NCBI GenBank assembly: GCA_963773635.1 | Contig: CAVZBW010000005.1 | Span: 2,914,001-2,978,000, forward strand | Origin: CAVZBW01 sp963773635 | GTDB lineage: Bacteria; Actinomycetota; Acidimicrobiia; Acidimicrobiales; RAAP-2 | DNA length: 64,000 nucleotides | Direction of reading: 5' to 3' | Shown: piece by piece, positions 25,564-34,324 of the stretch | How positions within the stretch are numbered: position 1 is the stretch's first letter | How the letters are laid out: every line of letters starts with the position of its first letter | Notes under the pieces: model-generated | Database searches by the model: none | What the model was told of the DNA's origin: nothing | The model's input: only the letters and a program-made list of their open reading frames with translations | Position numbers and translations under genes: made by a program

Positions 25564-26685
25564 GTGATCAAGTACATCGGATCCAAGAGAAGGCTCGTAC
25601 CCGTTCTCGGGGAGATGCTGGCCTCCAGCGGTGCGTCGACCGCACTCGATCTCTTCACCGGCACCACACGGGTGGCTCAGGAGTTCAAGCGTCGTGGCGC
25701 GTGCGTCACGGCCGTCGACACGGCCCGGTACTCCGAGGTCTTCGCGAGATGCCACATCCAGACGGACGGGAGCGTGGTCGACAAGGACGGTCTGCGCGAG
25801 GCGCTCGAGTACCTCAATGCCCTGCCTGGGCACGCCGGCTACTTCACGGAGACGTTTTGCGTCCGATCGCGGTTCTTCCAACCCTTCAACGGTGAGAGGG
25901 TGGATGCGATCCGCGATCGGATTGAGTCGGACTTCCGGGGCAGCGACCTCTATCCGATCCTCCTGACCAGTCTCATCGACGCAGCTGATCGCGTCGACTC
26001 GACGACGGGACTGCAGATGGCCTACGTCAAGAGGTGGGCTCCCCGCTCGTACAACCGCCTGGAGCTTCGTGCGCCCGAGCTGTTGGTAGGTCCGGGGCGG
26101 GCGGTCCGGGCCGATGCGACCGAGGTGGTCGACGCACTGGGCGAGTTCGACCTTGCCTACCTGGACCCTCCCTACAACCAGCACCGCTACTTCACCAACT
26201 ACCACATCTGGGAGACCCTGGTGGCCTGGGACGACCCCGACCACTACGGGACGGCGTGCAAGCGGGTGGACGCGCGCGAGGCGAGCAACAAGAGCCCGTT
26301 CAACCGCAAGCGCGAGATGCCCGACGCCCTGCGAGAGGTCATCCGCCGGGTGCGAGCCCGAGTGGTGGTTCTCTCGTACAACGACGAGTCCTGGATCTCG
26401 CTCGATCAATTGGTGGACTGGTGTTCCGTGCACGGCCACGTACGTGCACTGGCGTTCGACTCGAAGCGCTACGTGGGTGCGCAGATCGGCGTCTACAACC
26501 CGAGCGGGCAACGGGTTGGCGAGGTGACTCGCCTGAGGAACCTCGAGTATCTGCTCGTCGCAGGACCGAAGTCAGAGGTCGAGGCGTTGGCCGCCCCGCA
26601 CCTGGCCGGCGCCCGGGGCGTCGGCCCTCAGCGATCCGGAAGGCCGGCAAGCTCGGCTTCTGCCAACCGCACCTGCCTCGCGTAG
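25564..26685 (+). CDS. D12-class DNA adenine N6-methyltransferase (orphan)
   Basis: A 373-aa Dam/D12-class enzyme: the N-terminal IKYIGSKRRLVPVLGEML, SAM-binding motif I in ALDLFTGTTRVAQEFK and the catalytic DPPY motif in AYLDPPYNQHRYFTNYHIW. The family methylates the N6 of adenine in a short target; specificity cannot be read here. No restriction endonuclease, specificity subunit or helicase gene is nearby, so it appears to be an orphan methylase. The GTG start has an AGGAGG sequence about 15 bases upstream. Its last 58 bases overlap the convergent cyclase gene. The C-terminal 25 or so residues are low-complexity and may be non-essential. Confidence 0.9.
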   Translation: MIKYIGSKRRLVPVLGEMLASSGASTALDLFTGTTRVAQEFKRRGACVTAVDTARYSEVFARCHIQTDGSVVDKDGLREALEYLNALPGHAGYFTETFCVRSRFFQPFNGERVDAIRDRIESDFRGSDLYPILLTSLIDAADRVDSTTGLQMAYVKRWAPRSYNRLELRAPELLVGPGRAVRADATEVVDALGEFDLAYLDPPYNQHRYFTNYHIWETLVAWDDPDHYGTACKRVDAREASNKSPFNRKREMPDALREVIRRVRARVVVLSYNDESWISLDQLVDWCSVHGHVRALAFDSKRYVGAQIGVYNPSGQRVGEVTRLRNLEYLLVAGPKSEVEALAAPHLAGARGVGPQRSGRPASSASANRTCLA

Positions 26686-29600
26686 CCGCGCTCGAGGGAC
26701 TGGCGGCGCGCCAACTCGAGGTGCTCGCGTGCCCGGTCGAGGTCTCCGGGCCGGTCCCGAGCCTGGAGCATCCGACCCAAGGCAAGGTGCCCTCGCGTCT
26801 CGGCAAAGCGCAGGTTCCCCCTGGTGGTGAGCTCCGCGGCTCGACTGAGGTACGACTCGGCCTCGTCGTAGCGTCCGAGAACCGCTGCGAGGCCGCCCAG
26901 GGGATTGGCGACGGGCCCGTTGTTGGAGGTGAGTTGCTCGTTGGCGATCTGGTCGCGGTAGGGCGCGAGGAGGTCGAAAAGCAACTGCGCAACCGAGGCG
27001 GCTCGCAGCTCGATGGCAGAGTAGGCATAGGACAGGATCGTGTCGAGCCATGCCGCGTCCTCCGGAACCGAGGCGAACCCGTCGCTGGCGGCCTCCTCCA
27101 GGAGTCCCCTGGCTCGACTCTCTTCGTCTCCGTCGACGAGTGCGGCGACCAGGACCGCCCGGTAGGCCGGGGCGTCGGGGTGCTCGTCGAGCAACTGCTC
27201 GATGAGCGGGACCAACTCGCCCATGCGACCCTGCTGGAGCCGCACGACCGCCAATTGGCCTCCGTAAAACGAGAGGGCGTCGGGTTGTCCCGTGTCCATC
27301 CCGATGCGGAGAGCGCGGTCGGCGAGGCTCTCGGCCCGGTCGGGTTCGCCGACCATCAATGCCTCCGTGGCTTCGTGGACGGCATGGGCCCACAGCCAGG
27401 TGGGCTCGCGTAGCCGCTCGATCATCCCCCTCGCCCTCTCGAGGCAACGCGCGCCGAGCTCGAAGTCACCTCCCTGGATGGCGGTCTTCCGGCGAACGGT
27501 GAGCGCACGCAGGAGGAGTCCCGGATCACCGAGCGACTCCGCGAGCTCCAGCGACTCGATGGAGTCTCGAAGCCGCCGCTCGTGCAGCCAGGGAACCGAA
27601 ATTGCCGCCTGCACGCGATCCGCAACGACGAGGAAGGTCTCGCGGTCCCCGATCCTTCGTGCCATGGACATCGCCTGGTCGGCGAGCTCGAGGCGCCGGC
27701 TCAGGAGGCTGCCGAAGGTCAGCTCGGTGCAAAGGGTGGCGAGGAGGACCGCGCCCTCCCGGCTGTCCGAGCGCGGCAGCGAGGCGAGCGCCGCCTCGAG
27801 AACGGAGATCCTCTCCGTATCGATGCCAAAGGCCGAGCTGACCATGCCCCGGTTGTTGCCGAGCGCGGCCGACACGAGCCGGTCGGTGTCGGAGAGATCC
27901 CGGGCACGCCGTGCGGCGTCGAGGAAGGTCTCCCGATATTCGGAGGACCCGGCCTGCCGCTGAGCGTTGCCGAGCCCGAGCAGAAGGTCCACCTGGAGGT
28001 GGGGATCCGCGTTGGTCTCGTCCTGGAGCAGTGCCAGTGCCTGGGAGAAGTGCCGCAACGCCTCGTCCGGCGCCAGAGCCTCGAGGGCCGCCTTGCCGGC
28101 CTGCAACCCGTAGGAGACGGCCTTGGCCACCTCGACCGGCCGGGTGGCGTTGGACCAGTGATAGGCGAGCTCCGCGACGCGTCGACCCGGCACGCCCTGG
28201 CACGCCGCCTCGATGGCCTCCGCCACGCTGCGGTGGGCGCGCGCCCGGCGGGTCGCGCCGAGTTCCTGGTACAGGGTGTGCTGCACCAGGGCATGGGAGA
28301 AGGTGTAACGGCCCGGGCGCTCGGTAACCTCCCGCACGAGCGCGGCTGAGCTCGCCCCGTCGAGGATGTCCAGCAGCTCGTCCTCGGAGCGCTCGCTCAC
28401 CGTGGACAGCAGGTCGAGGTCGAACTCCCGCCCGATGACCGACGCAAGGGACAGGACCCGCCTGGCTCCCTCCCCCAACCGGGCGACACGGGAGGCCACG
28501 ACCTGCACCACGCTCTCGGGCAGTGTCCACCTCTCGAGGCCGTCGCGGGCTCGCCAGCGACCAGACTCGGTTCGGTAGATGACGCCGGTCTCGTAGAGGT
28601 GGGCCAGGACCTCCCCGACGAAGTAGGGGTTGCCTTCCGTCTCCCGGTAGAGGGCGAGCGCGAGCTCGTGACCGGGTTCGGCGAGGTCGTGCCCAGCCGC
28701 GGCCTCGAGGAAGGCGACGACGCCGGCATCGTCGAGACCGGAGAGCGCGATCTCGCTCACCCTCGGCTCTCTCCGGAGAGTGACCAGGGCGGAGGTGAGC
28801 GGGTGGGCGTCGGTGAGCTCCGAGCGGCGATAGGTGCCGATGACGAGGAGCCGGATGGTGTCGTCGCTCGTCACCAGGAGACGGAGGAGCTGGAGGCTCG
28901 CCTTGTCGGCCCATTGGAGGTCGTCGAGCACGAGGACCAGGACCTGGGACTGCGCCACCTGGCTCAGCAGACCGACGGCGGCGCCCAAGAGGAGGTAGCG
29001 CTCGGTGTCCGGATCGGAGCTCTGCCGGACCGGGAGCTCGCCCAGTCGCTTGCCGAGGGCGGGCACCATCCGGGCCAGCTCGGCACCGTAGGTGTGGACG
29101 TGCGAGGCGAGGATCTCGTCGGGCGCGGAGGCGACGTAGTGGTGCAGGGCCTCGGCAAACGGACCGTAGGGCGCGGCGAGGTCCTCGTCGCAGCGCCCGA
29201 GCAGGACGCAGGCACCCGCCTCGTGGGCGAGGCGCGCCGCGTGGGCGGCCAGGGCCGTCTTGCCGACTCCGGGATCGCCCGAGACAAAGACGACCTCCCG
29301 ACCGTCACCCGCCGTCACCCTCTTGAGGGCGTCGGCCAGATGGGCGACCTCGCCCTGGCGTCCGACCAAGCCGACGGCGGGTGCGATCGCCAGCCGGGTG
29401 GGGAGCGGGACCGGGCCGCTGACGGCCTCTGCCTCGGGGAGGGGATCCCAGGACACCTCGAGGACCTCGATGGGCTCGGGCAACCCCTTGAGCTGCATCT
29501 CGCCCAGAGCATGGAGGGTGTGGGCGATGCGACGCCCCGCCATCATCCTCACGAACTCGGTGGTGAGGATCTGGCCACCCCGAGCCTGGGCGCACAGCCG

Positions 29601-29954
29601 CGCCGACTCGACGACCGGGTCGCCAAAGTAGTCATCCCCCTCTCGGCTGGCCTCCCCGGTGCTGAGCCCCACCCGCAGCCCCAGGGCGCGCTCGCCGGTC
29701 CGGTTCTCCCGGTCGACGGCCTGTTGCATGGCCACTGCGCAGGAGAGGGCGGCCGAGCTGCTGGGGAACACCACCATGATCCCGTCGCCCAGGTTCTTGA
29801 CCTCGGTGCCACCCGTCGAGGCGATGGCCTTGCGCAGCGCAGAAAAGTGTGCCCGGCGCAGCGAATCTGCGGCCTCGGGCGTGAGCGACGAGGCAAGCTC
29901 GGTCGATCCGACGAGATCCGTGAATAGGACTGTGACGTTCTCCGTCTGGGCCAT
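26628..29954 (-). CDS. Class III nucleotidyl cyclase domain - AAA-type ATPase - TPR regulatory protein
   Basis: 1108 aa. Residues 1-170 are a class III cyclase domain (TVLFTDLVGST with metal Asp13, and NLGDGIMVVF with Asp57 plus the purine-selecting Lys53). Residues about 195-500 are a STAND/AAA-type ATPase (GLVGRQGEV, Walker A GDPGVGKT at 226-233, Walker B LVLVLDDLQWAD). The remaining 550 residues are TPR-like helical repeats. The usual transition-state Asn in VNxAARL is replaced (VVESARL), so activity may be low. No LuxR-type DNA-binding domain is seen. It could make cAMP or sense nucleotides in response to a ligand. A tandem paralogue lies 63 bases upstream. Confidence 0.9.
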   Translation of the reverse strand: MAQTENVTVLFTDLVGSTELASSLTPEAADSLRRAHFSALRKAIASTGGTEVKNLGDGIMVVFPSSSAALSCAVAMQQAVDRENRTGERALGLRVGLSTGEASREGDDYFGDPVVESARLCAQARGGQILTTEFVRMMAGRRIAHTLHALGEMQLKGLPEPIEVLEVSWDPLPEAEAVSGPVPLPTRLAIAPAVGLVGRQGEVAHLADALKRVTAGDGREVVFVSGDPGVGKTALAAHAARLAHEAGACVLLGRCDEDLAAPYGPFAEALHHYVASAPDEILASHVHTYGAELARMVPALGKRLGELPVRQSSDPDTERYLLLGAAVGLLSQVAQSQVLVLVLDDLQWADKASLQLLRLLVTSDDTIRLLVIGTYRRSELTDAHPLTSALVTLRREPRVSEIALSGLDDAGVVAFLEAAAGHDLAEPGHELALALYRETEGNPYFVGEVLAHLYETGVIYRTESGRWRARDGLERWTLPESVVQVVASRVARLGEGARRVLSLASVIGREFDLDLLSTVSERSEDELLDILDGASSAALVREVTERPGRYTFSHALVQHTLYQELGATRRARAHRSVAEAIEAACQGVPGRRVAELAYHWSNATRPVEVAKAVSYGLQAGKAALEALAPDEALRHFSQALALLQDETNADPHLQVDLLLGLGNAQRQAGSSEYRETFLDAARRARDLSDTDRLVSAALGNNRGMVSSAFGIDTERISVLEAALASLPRSDSREGAVLLATLCTELTFGSLLSRRLELADQAMSMARRIGDRETFLVVADRVQAAISVPWLHERRLRDSIESLELAESLGDPGLLLRALTVRRKTAIQGGDFELGARCLERARGMIERLREPTWLWAHAVHEATEALMVGEPDRAESLADRALRIGMDTGQPDALSFYGGQLAVVRLQQGRMGELVPLIEQLLDEHPDAPAYRAVLVAALVDGDEESRARGLLEEAASDGFASVPEDAAWLDTILSYAYSAIELRAASVAQLLFDLLAPYRDQIANEQLTSNNGPVANPLGGLAAVLGRYDEAESYLSRAAELTTRGNLRFAETRGHLALGRMLQARDRPGDLDRAREHLELARRQSLERGYARQVRLAEAELAGLPDR

Positions 29955-29980
29955 CTGTTCCCCAACCCCTCTTGGGTGAC

Positions 29981-29995
29981 CGCCACAGTAGGGGG
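29981..29995 (-). promoter_or_regulatory. Conserved upstream box of cyclase gene, copy 1
   Basis: Minus-strand CCCCCTACTGTGGCG, 26 bases before the ATG at 29954. The identical 15-mer occurs at 33376-33390 before the paralogue, at nearly the same distance. TACTGT within it could be a -10 element. Conservation of a non-coding 15-mer at fixed spacing suggests a shared promoter or operator. Confidence 0.45.
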
Positions 29996-30017
29996 GGCCG
30001 AACGCCGCTGTCGAACC

Positions 30018-33000
30018 TCAGGACGCGGGCAGCGAGGCGAGCTCCTCCTCGACCTTTCGGGCCACCATGGCGTAGTCATGATCGCGTGCCAGGCCCTTGG
30101 CCCGGGAGAGGTGCTCCCGGGAGCGTTGGGGGTCGCCCGGTCGTCTCCGAGCCGCCAGCATCCGACCCCATCCGAGCTCGACGCGTGCCTCTGCGTACTT
30201 GAGGTGCCCGCGAGCGGTGAGCTCGGTGCCCTCCGACAGGTAGGACTCGGCGTCGTCGAAGCGACCGAGCACGGTGGCCAGACTGCCCAGAGGGTTGGCG
30301 ATGGGGCCGTTGTTACAGGTCGGGTGCTCGTGCACGACCTGTCCTCGGTAGGGGGCCAGCAGGTCGTGCAGCTGCTGCGCGACGGCAACCGCCCGCAGCT
30401 CGATCGCGACGTACGAGTAGGCAAAGAGGGTGTCGAACCAATTCGCATCCTGGGGCACGATCGAGAAGCCCTCTCTGGCGGCGATCTCGAGCCGCTCTGC
30501 AGCCTGGCGACGGTCACCCATCTCCAGGAAGGCCACCGTGCGCACGGCGGGGAAGATCTGGCTCTCGGGGTTGTCGAGGATCACCTGATCGAGGAGGGGT
30601 ACCAGCTCCGCCAGGCGACCCTGCTGGAGCCGGGCGACCGCGAGCTGGCCGCCATAGAAGGCCAGCGCATCGGGCTGACCGGTGTCCATACCGATCCGCA
30701 GGGCCCGTTCGGCGCGTGCCTCGGCCTCCCCGGGGTCGCCCAGCATCAGCGCCTCGGTTGCCTCGTGCACCGCGTGGAGCCAGAGAAAAGCGGGCTCCTT
30801 GAGCCTCTCGCTCAGCTGCCGTGCTCTCTCGAGGCAACGTGCGCCGAGCTCGAAGTCGCCGGCCTTGAGCGCAGTGAGCCGGCGGCTGGTGACGGCGCGG
30901 AACAAGAGCCCCGGGTCCCCCAGGGACTCGGCGAGCTCGAGTGCCTCGATGGAGTCCCGCAGACGCCTCTCGTGCAGCCAGGGCACCGAGAGGGGTGCGT
31001 GGACGAGGCAGGCCACGAGGACGGAGGTCTCGTCGTCCCCCAGCCGGTGCGCGATCGCGTGGGCCTCGTCGGCGAGCTCGATGCGCCGGCTCAGGGGACT
31101 GCCCAGGGTCAGCTCGGCGCACAGCGTGCCGAGGAGCAGGGCACCCTCCCTGCTGTCCCCGGCAGGCAGCGCGCCGAGGGCAGCCTCGAGGATGGAGGTG
31201 CGCTCCACGTCCACGCGCGCGGACGAGCTCACCACCCCCCGGTTGTTGCCGAGGGCTGCGGCGACCAGCCGGTCGGTGTCGCCGAGGTCCTGGGCACGGT
31301 GGGCGGCGTCGAGGAAGGTCTCTCGGTAGGAGGGGATCCCGGCTTGGCGCTGGGCGGTGGCCAGCCCGATCAACAGGTCGACACCGAGGAGGGGGTCCTG
31401 TGTGGGGTCGTCTTGGAGAAGCGCCCAGGCCTGGGAGAAGTGGCGGAGGGCCTCGTCCGGCGCCAGCGCGTCGAGCGCAGCGAGTCCCGCCTGGTACCCG
31501 TAGGAGATGGCCTTGGTCATCTCGACCGGCCTGGTGGCGTTGGACCAGTGATGGGCCAGCTCCACCACCCGGCCGCCGGGATTGCCGCTACACCCGGCCT
31601 CGATCGCCTCCGCGACGCTGCGGTGCACCCGCGACCGGCGCGTGGCGCCGAGGTCCTGGTACAAGGTGTGCTGGATGAGTGCGTGGGGAAACGTGTAGCG
31701 CCCGGGCAACTCCTCGATCTCGCGCACCAGCGCGCCCGAGGTCGCGGCGTCGAGGATGTCCAACAGCTCGTCCTCCGAGCGCTCCGTCACGGCCGCGAGC
31801 AGGTCGAGGTCGAACTCCCTCCCGATGACCGAGGCAAAGGACAGGACCTTTCGCGCGTCCTCGCCCAGCCGCGCCACCCTCGATCCGATGACCTGTCGGA
31901 CGCTCTCGGGCAGCGTCATGTTCTCGAGACTGCCCCGGGGCGCCCATCGGCCGGTCTCGCCCTCGTACGCGATCGCCCCCGTCTCGGACAGGTGGCGGAG
32001 GACCTCGCCGACGAAGTACGGGTTGCCGTCGGTCTCCCGGTAGAGGGTGTGGGCAAGCTCGAGACCCGGCTCCCGGAGGTCGTGACCGGCTGCCGCCTCG
32101 ACGTAGGCGACGACGCCGCGGTCGTCGAGCCCGGCCAGGTCGATCTCGCCCACCCCGCGCTCCCTTCGGAGCGATACCAGGGCGGAGGTGAGCGGGTGGG
32201 TCTCCGTGAGATCCGAGCGGCGGTACGTGCCGACGATGAGCACCCGATCGGCACGGTCGCTGGTCACGATGTGGCGGAGCAGCTGCACGCTCGGCTTGTC
32301 GGCCCAGTGGAGGTCGTCCAGCACGAGCACGAGCGGTTGGTCTTTCGAGATCTCCTCCAGCATGGCCAGCACCGCGCCAAAGAGCAGGTAACGCTCCGTG
32401 TTGGGATCGGAGCTCTGCGGGGCCGGGAGCTCCCCCAGGCGCTGGCCGAGCGAGGGCACCATCCGAGCCAGCTCCGCCCCGTGGCCCTGCACGTGCGAGG
32501 CGAGGGTCTCCTCCGGCGCGGACTTCACGTAGTGGTGGAGGGCCTCCACAAACGGACCGTACGGAACGGCCAGGTCCTCGTCGCAGCGGCCGAGCAGGAC
32601 GCAGGCACCGGCGTCAAAGGCCACACGCGCCGTGTGTGCGGCGAGCGCGGACTTCCCCACGCCCGGGTCCCCGGAGATCAAGACGACCTCTCGACCGTCC
32701 CCCGCGGTCACCCGTTTGAGGGCGTTGGAGAGCACGTTGGCTTCGGTCTCACGGCCGATCAGCCCCACCGAGGGAGCGATCGCCAGGCGGGGGGGCAGGG
32801 GGATGGATGTCGACGGGGCGTCGTCCTCGACCACCGGTTCCCAGCCGACCTCCAGGACCTCGAGAGGCTCGGGCAGTCCCTTCAGCTCGATCTCGCCCAA
32901 GGGGCGGAGCGCGTGGCCGATGCGGCGCCCCGCCATCATCCTCACGAACTCGGTGGTGAGGATCTGGCCGCCCTCGGCCTGGGCGCACAGGCGCGCCGCC

Positions 33001-33347
33001 TCGACGACCGGGTCCCCAAAGTAGTCGTCGCCCTCCCGGGTGGCCTCCCCCGTGCTCAGTCCCACGCGCAGGTCGGCGATGGGGCCGCCCTGTCGGTTGC
33101 GTCGGTCGACGCCCCGCTGCATGTCCACTGCACACGTCATCGCGGTGGAGCTGCTTCGGAACACCACCATGATGCCGTCGCCGAGGTTCTTGACCTCCGT
33201 GCCGCCCGACGATGCGACCGCCCGGCGCAGCTCGGAGAAGAGCGCCCGGCGCTGTGAGTCGGCGGTCTCCGGCGTGGGCGGCGGCGCAAGGTCGGTCGAC
33301 TGCACGAGCCCCGTGAACAGGACTGTGACGTTCTCGGTCTGCCCCAC
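30018..33347 (-). CDS. Cyclase-like - AAA-type ATPase - TPR protein with degenerate cyclase site
   Basis: 1109 aa, collinear with the 26628-29954 protein over its whole length and clearly a tandem duplicate. The cyclase domain reads TVLFTGLVQST: the first metal-binding Asp (position 13 in the paralogue) is Gly here, while NLGDGIMVVF keeps Asp57. VVEAARL again replaces the usual VNxAARL. The ATPase keeps Walker A GDPGVGKSALAAH and LVLVLDDLHWAD. Loss of one metal ligand predicts an inactive or nucleotide-binding-only cyclase domain, perhaps a regulatory partner of the paralogue. The start is GTG 33347. Confidence 0.9.
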   Translation of the reverse strand: MGQTENVTVLFTGLVQSTDLAPPPTPETADSQRRALFSELRRAVASSGGTEVKNLGDGIMVVFRSSSTAMTCAVDMQRGVDRRNRQGGPIADLRVGLSTGEATREGDDYFGDPVVEAARLCAQAEGGQILTTEFVRMMAGRRIGHALRPLGEIELKGLPEPLEVLEVGWEPVVEDDAPSTSIPLPPRLAIAPSVGLIGRETEANVLSNALKRVTAGDGREVVLISGDPGVGKSALAAHTARVAFDAGACVLLGRCDEDLAVPYGPFVEALHHYVKSAPEETLASHVQGHGAELARMVPSLGQRLGELPAPQSSDPNTERYLLFGAVLAMLEEISKDQPLVLVLDDLHWADKPSVQLLRHIVTSDRADRVLIVGTYRRSDLTETHPLTSALVSLRRERGVGEIDLAGLDDRGVVAYVEAAAGHDLREPGLELAHTLYRETDGNPYFVGEVLRHLSETGAIAYEGETGRWAPRGSLENMTLPESVRQVIGSRVARLGEDARKVLSFASVIGREFDLDLLAAVTERSEDELLDILDAATSGALVREIEELPGRYTFPHALIQHTLYQDLGATRRSRVHRSVAEAIEAGCSGNPGGRVVELAHHWSNATRPVEMTKAISYGYQAGLAALDALAPDEALRHFSQAWALLQDDPTQDPLLGVDLLIGLATAQRQAGIPSYRETFLDAAHRAQDLGDTDRLVAAALGNNRGVVSSSARVDVERTSILEAALGALPAGDSREGALLLGTLCAELTLGSPLSRRIELADEAHAIAHRLGDDETSVLVACLVHAPLSVPWLHERRLRDSIEALELAESLGDPGLLFRAVTSRRLTALKAGDFELGARCLERARQLSERLKEPAFLWLHAVHEATEALMLGDPGEAEARAERALRIGMDTGQPDALAFYGGQLAVARLQQGRLAELVPLLDQVILDNPESQIFPAVRTVAFLEMGDRRQAAERLEIAAREGFSIVPQDANWFDTLFAYSYVAIELRAVAVAQQLHDLLAPYRGQVVHEHPTCNNGPIANPLGSLATVLGRFDDAESYLSEGTELTARGHLKYAEARVELGWGRMLAARRRPGDPQRSREHLSRAKGLARDHDYAMVARKVEEELASLPAS

Positions 33348-33375
33348 CCGGTCTCCCCGCTCCCGCTCCTCCCCC

Positions 33376-33390
33376 CGCCACAGTAGGGGG
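33376..33390 (-). promoter_or_regulatory. Conserved upstream box of cyclase gene, copy 2
   Basis: Same 15-mer as at 29981-29995 (minus-strand CCCCCTACTGTGGCG), 28 bases before the GTG at 33347. Sequence between box and start is otherwise diverged from copy 1, which makes the exact match stand out. Confidence 0.45.
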
Positions 33391-33417
33391 AACGAGCCGA
33401 CTCATGCCCCGCCGGCG

Positions 33418-34185
33418 CTACCGGAAAACCGTGCCCCCGTCCACGCTGATGACCTGGCCGTTGATCCACTCCCCGTCGTCCGATCCGAGCAGGGCGACCA
33501 TCGCCGCGATGTCTTCGGGCTTGCCGAGGCGTGCACTTCGCGTCATGCCGAGGGCGCGGTCGCGGAATTCCGGCGCGATCGAGTCCCGCACCGGCCCCGT
33601 GAGCACCAGGCCCGGGGCCACCGCGTTGGCGCGGATCCCCTGCTTGCCCCAGCGGGAGGCGATGTGACGGACGAGGGCGTTGATCGCGCTCTTGGCCATG
33701 GCGTACGACGGCCGCTCCGGCTCGCCGACGAAGGAGGCGACGGAGCTCGTGAACACGAGCGCGCCACCGCCTCGCCGGAGGAGCTCCGGCACGCCGTGCC
33801 GGGCGCAGAGGAGGTAGCCGCGCATGTTGACCTCCATCGTGCGGTCGAAGACCTCGAGCGGAACGTCGACCACGTTGCTGTCGCGCCCGATGATGTCGGG
33901 GGACAGGTCGGCCGCGTTGGCGTGCAGGAGGTCGAGGCCCCCGTGCTCGGCGACCGCAAAGCCCACGAGCTCGGCCACCGAGGCGTCGTCGCTCGTGTCG
34001 GTCGTCCGTGCGGCGGCCCGACCCCCTCGCTCGACGATCTGCTGCGCCACGGCCTGCGCGGCCGAGCCGTTGAGGTCGCCCACCACCACGGTCGCGCCCT
34101 CCTCGGCGAGCCGCAGGCAGGTGGCCGACCCGATCCCGCCCGCACCCCCGGCGACCACTGCGACCTTTCCGGCAAGCCCTCTCAT
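33418..34185 (-). CDS. Short-chain dehydrogenase/reductase
   Basis: A 255-aa classical SDR with VVAGGAGGIGSATCLRLAEEG, DLLHANAADLS (the usual NNAG is replaced by HANAAD), the catalytic Ser-Tyr-Lys set (TSSVASFVGE...SYAMAKSAINAL) and the C-terminal WINGQVISVDGGTVFR. The ATG at 34185 is chosen because GGAGGAG precedes it; the frame upstream is non-coding. It is separate in function from the met genes downstream of it in sequence. Substrate unknown; the family reduces or oxidises ketones and alcohols with NAD(P). Confidence 0.9.
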   Translation of the reverse strand: MRGLAGKVAVVAGGAGGIGSATCLRLAEEGATVVVGDLNGSAAQAVAQQIVERGGRAAARTTDTSDDASVAELVGFAVAEHGGLDLLHANAADLSPDIIGRDSNVVDVPLEVFDRTMEVNMRGYLLCARHGVPELLRRGGGALVFTSSVASFVGEPERPSYAMAKSAINALVRHIASRWGKQGIRANAVAPGLVLTGPVRDSIAPEFRDRALGMTRSARLGKPEDIAAMVALLGSDDGEWINGQVISVDGGTVFR

Positions 34186-34324
34186 TGGTCTCCTCCAACG
34201 ATTCGTGCGTCTGAGCCGGGCAGCATCGTCTGCAGGGGGCGGCACCCAGGCTCCTTGCCGCCCACCCTGCCCAGCGCGTCGTCGACGGCATCGTAGGTGG
34301 CCGGCGACTCGTCCCGCCCGACTC

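Noticed and set aside
25564..26685. Restriction-modification system
   Set aside because: Only the adenine methylase is present; neighbours are a MerR regulator and cyclase-like genes, with no nuclease.
26628..29954. LuxR-type (LAL) regulator
   Set aside because: The ATPase and TPR parts fit, but the C-terminus ends in TPR-like helices with no LuxR helix-turn-helix.
29976..33257. Plus-strand open frame of 1,093 codons
   Set aside because: It is antisense to the second cyclase-ATPase gene, has no recognisable domain, and its composition is that of a GC-rich shadow frame.
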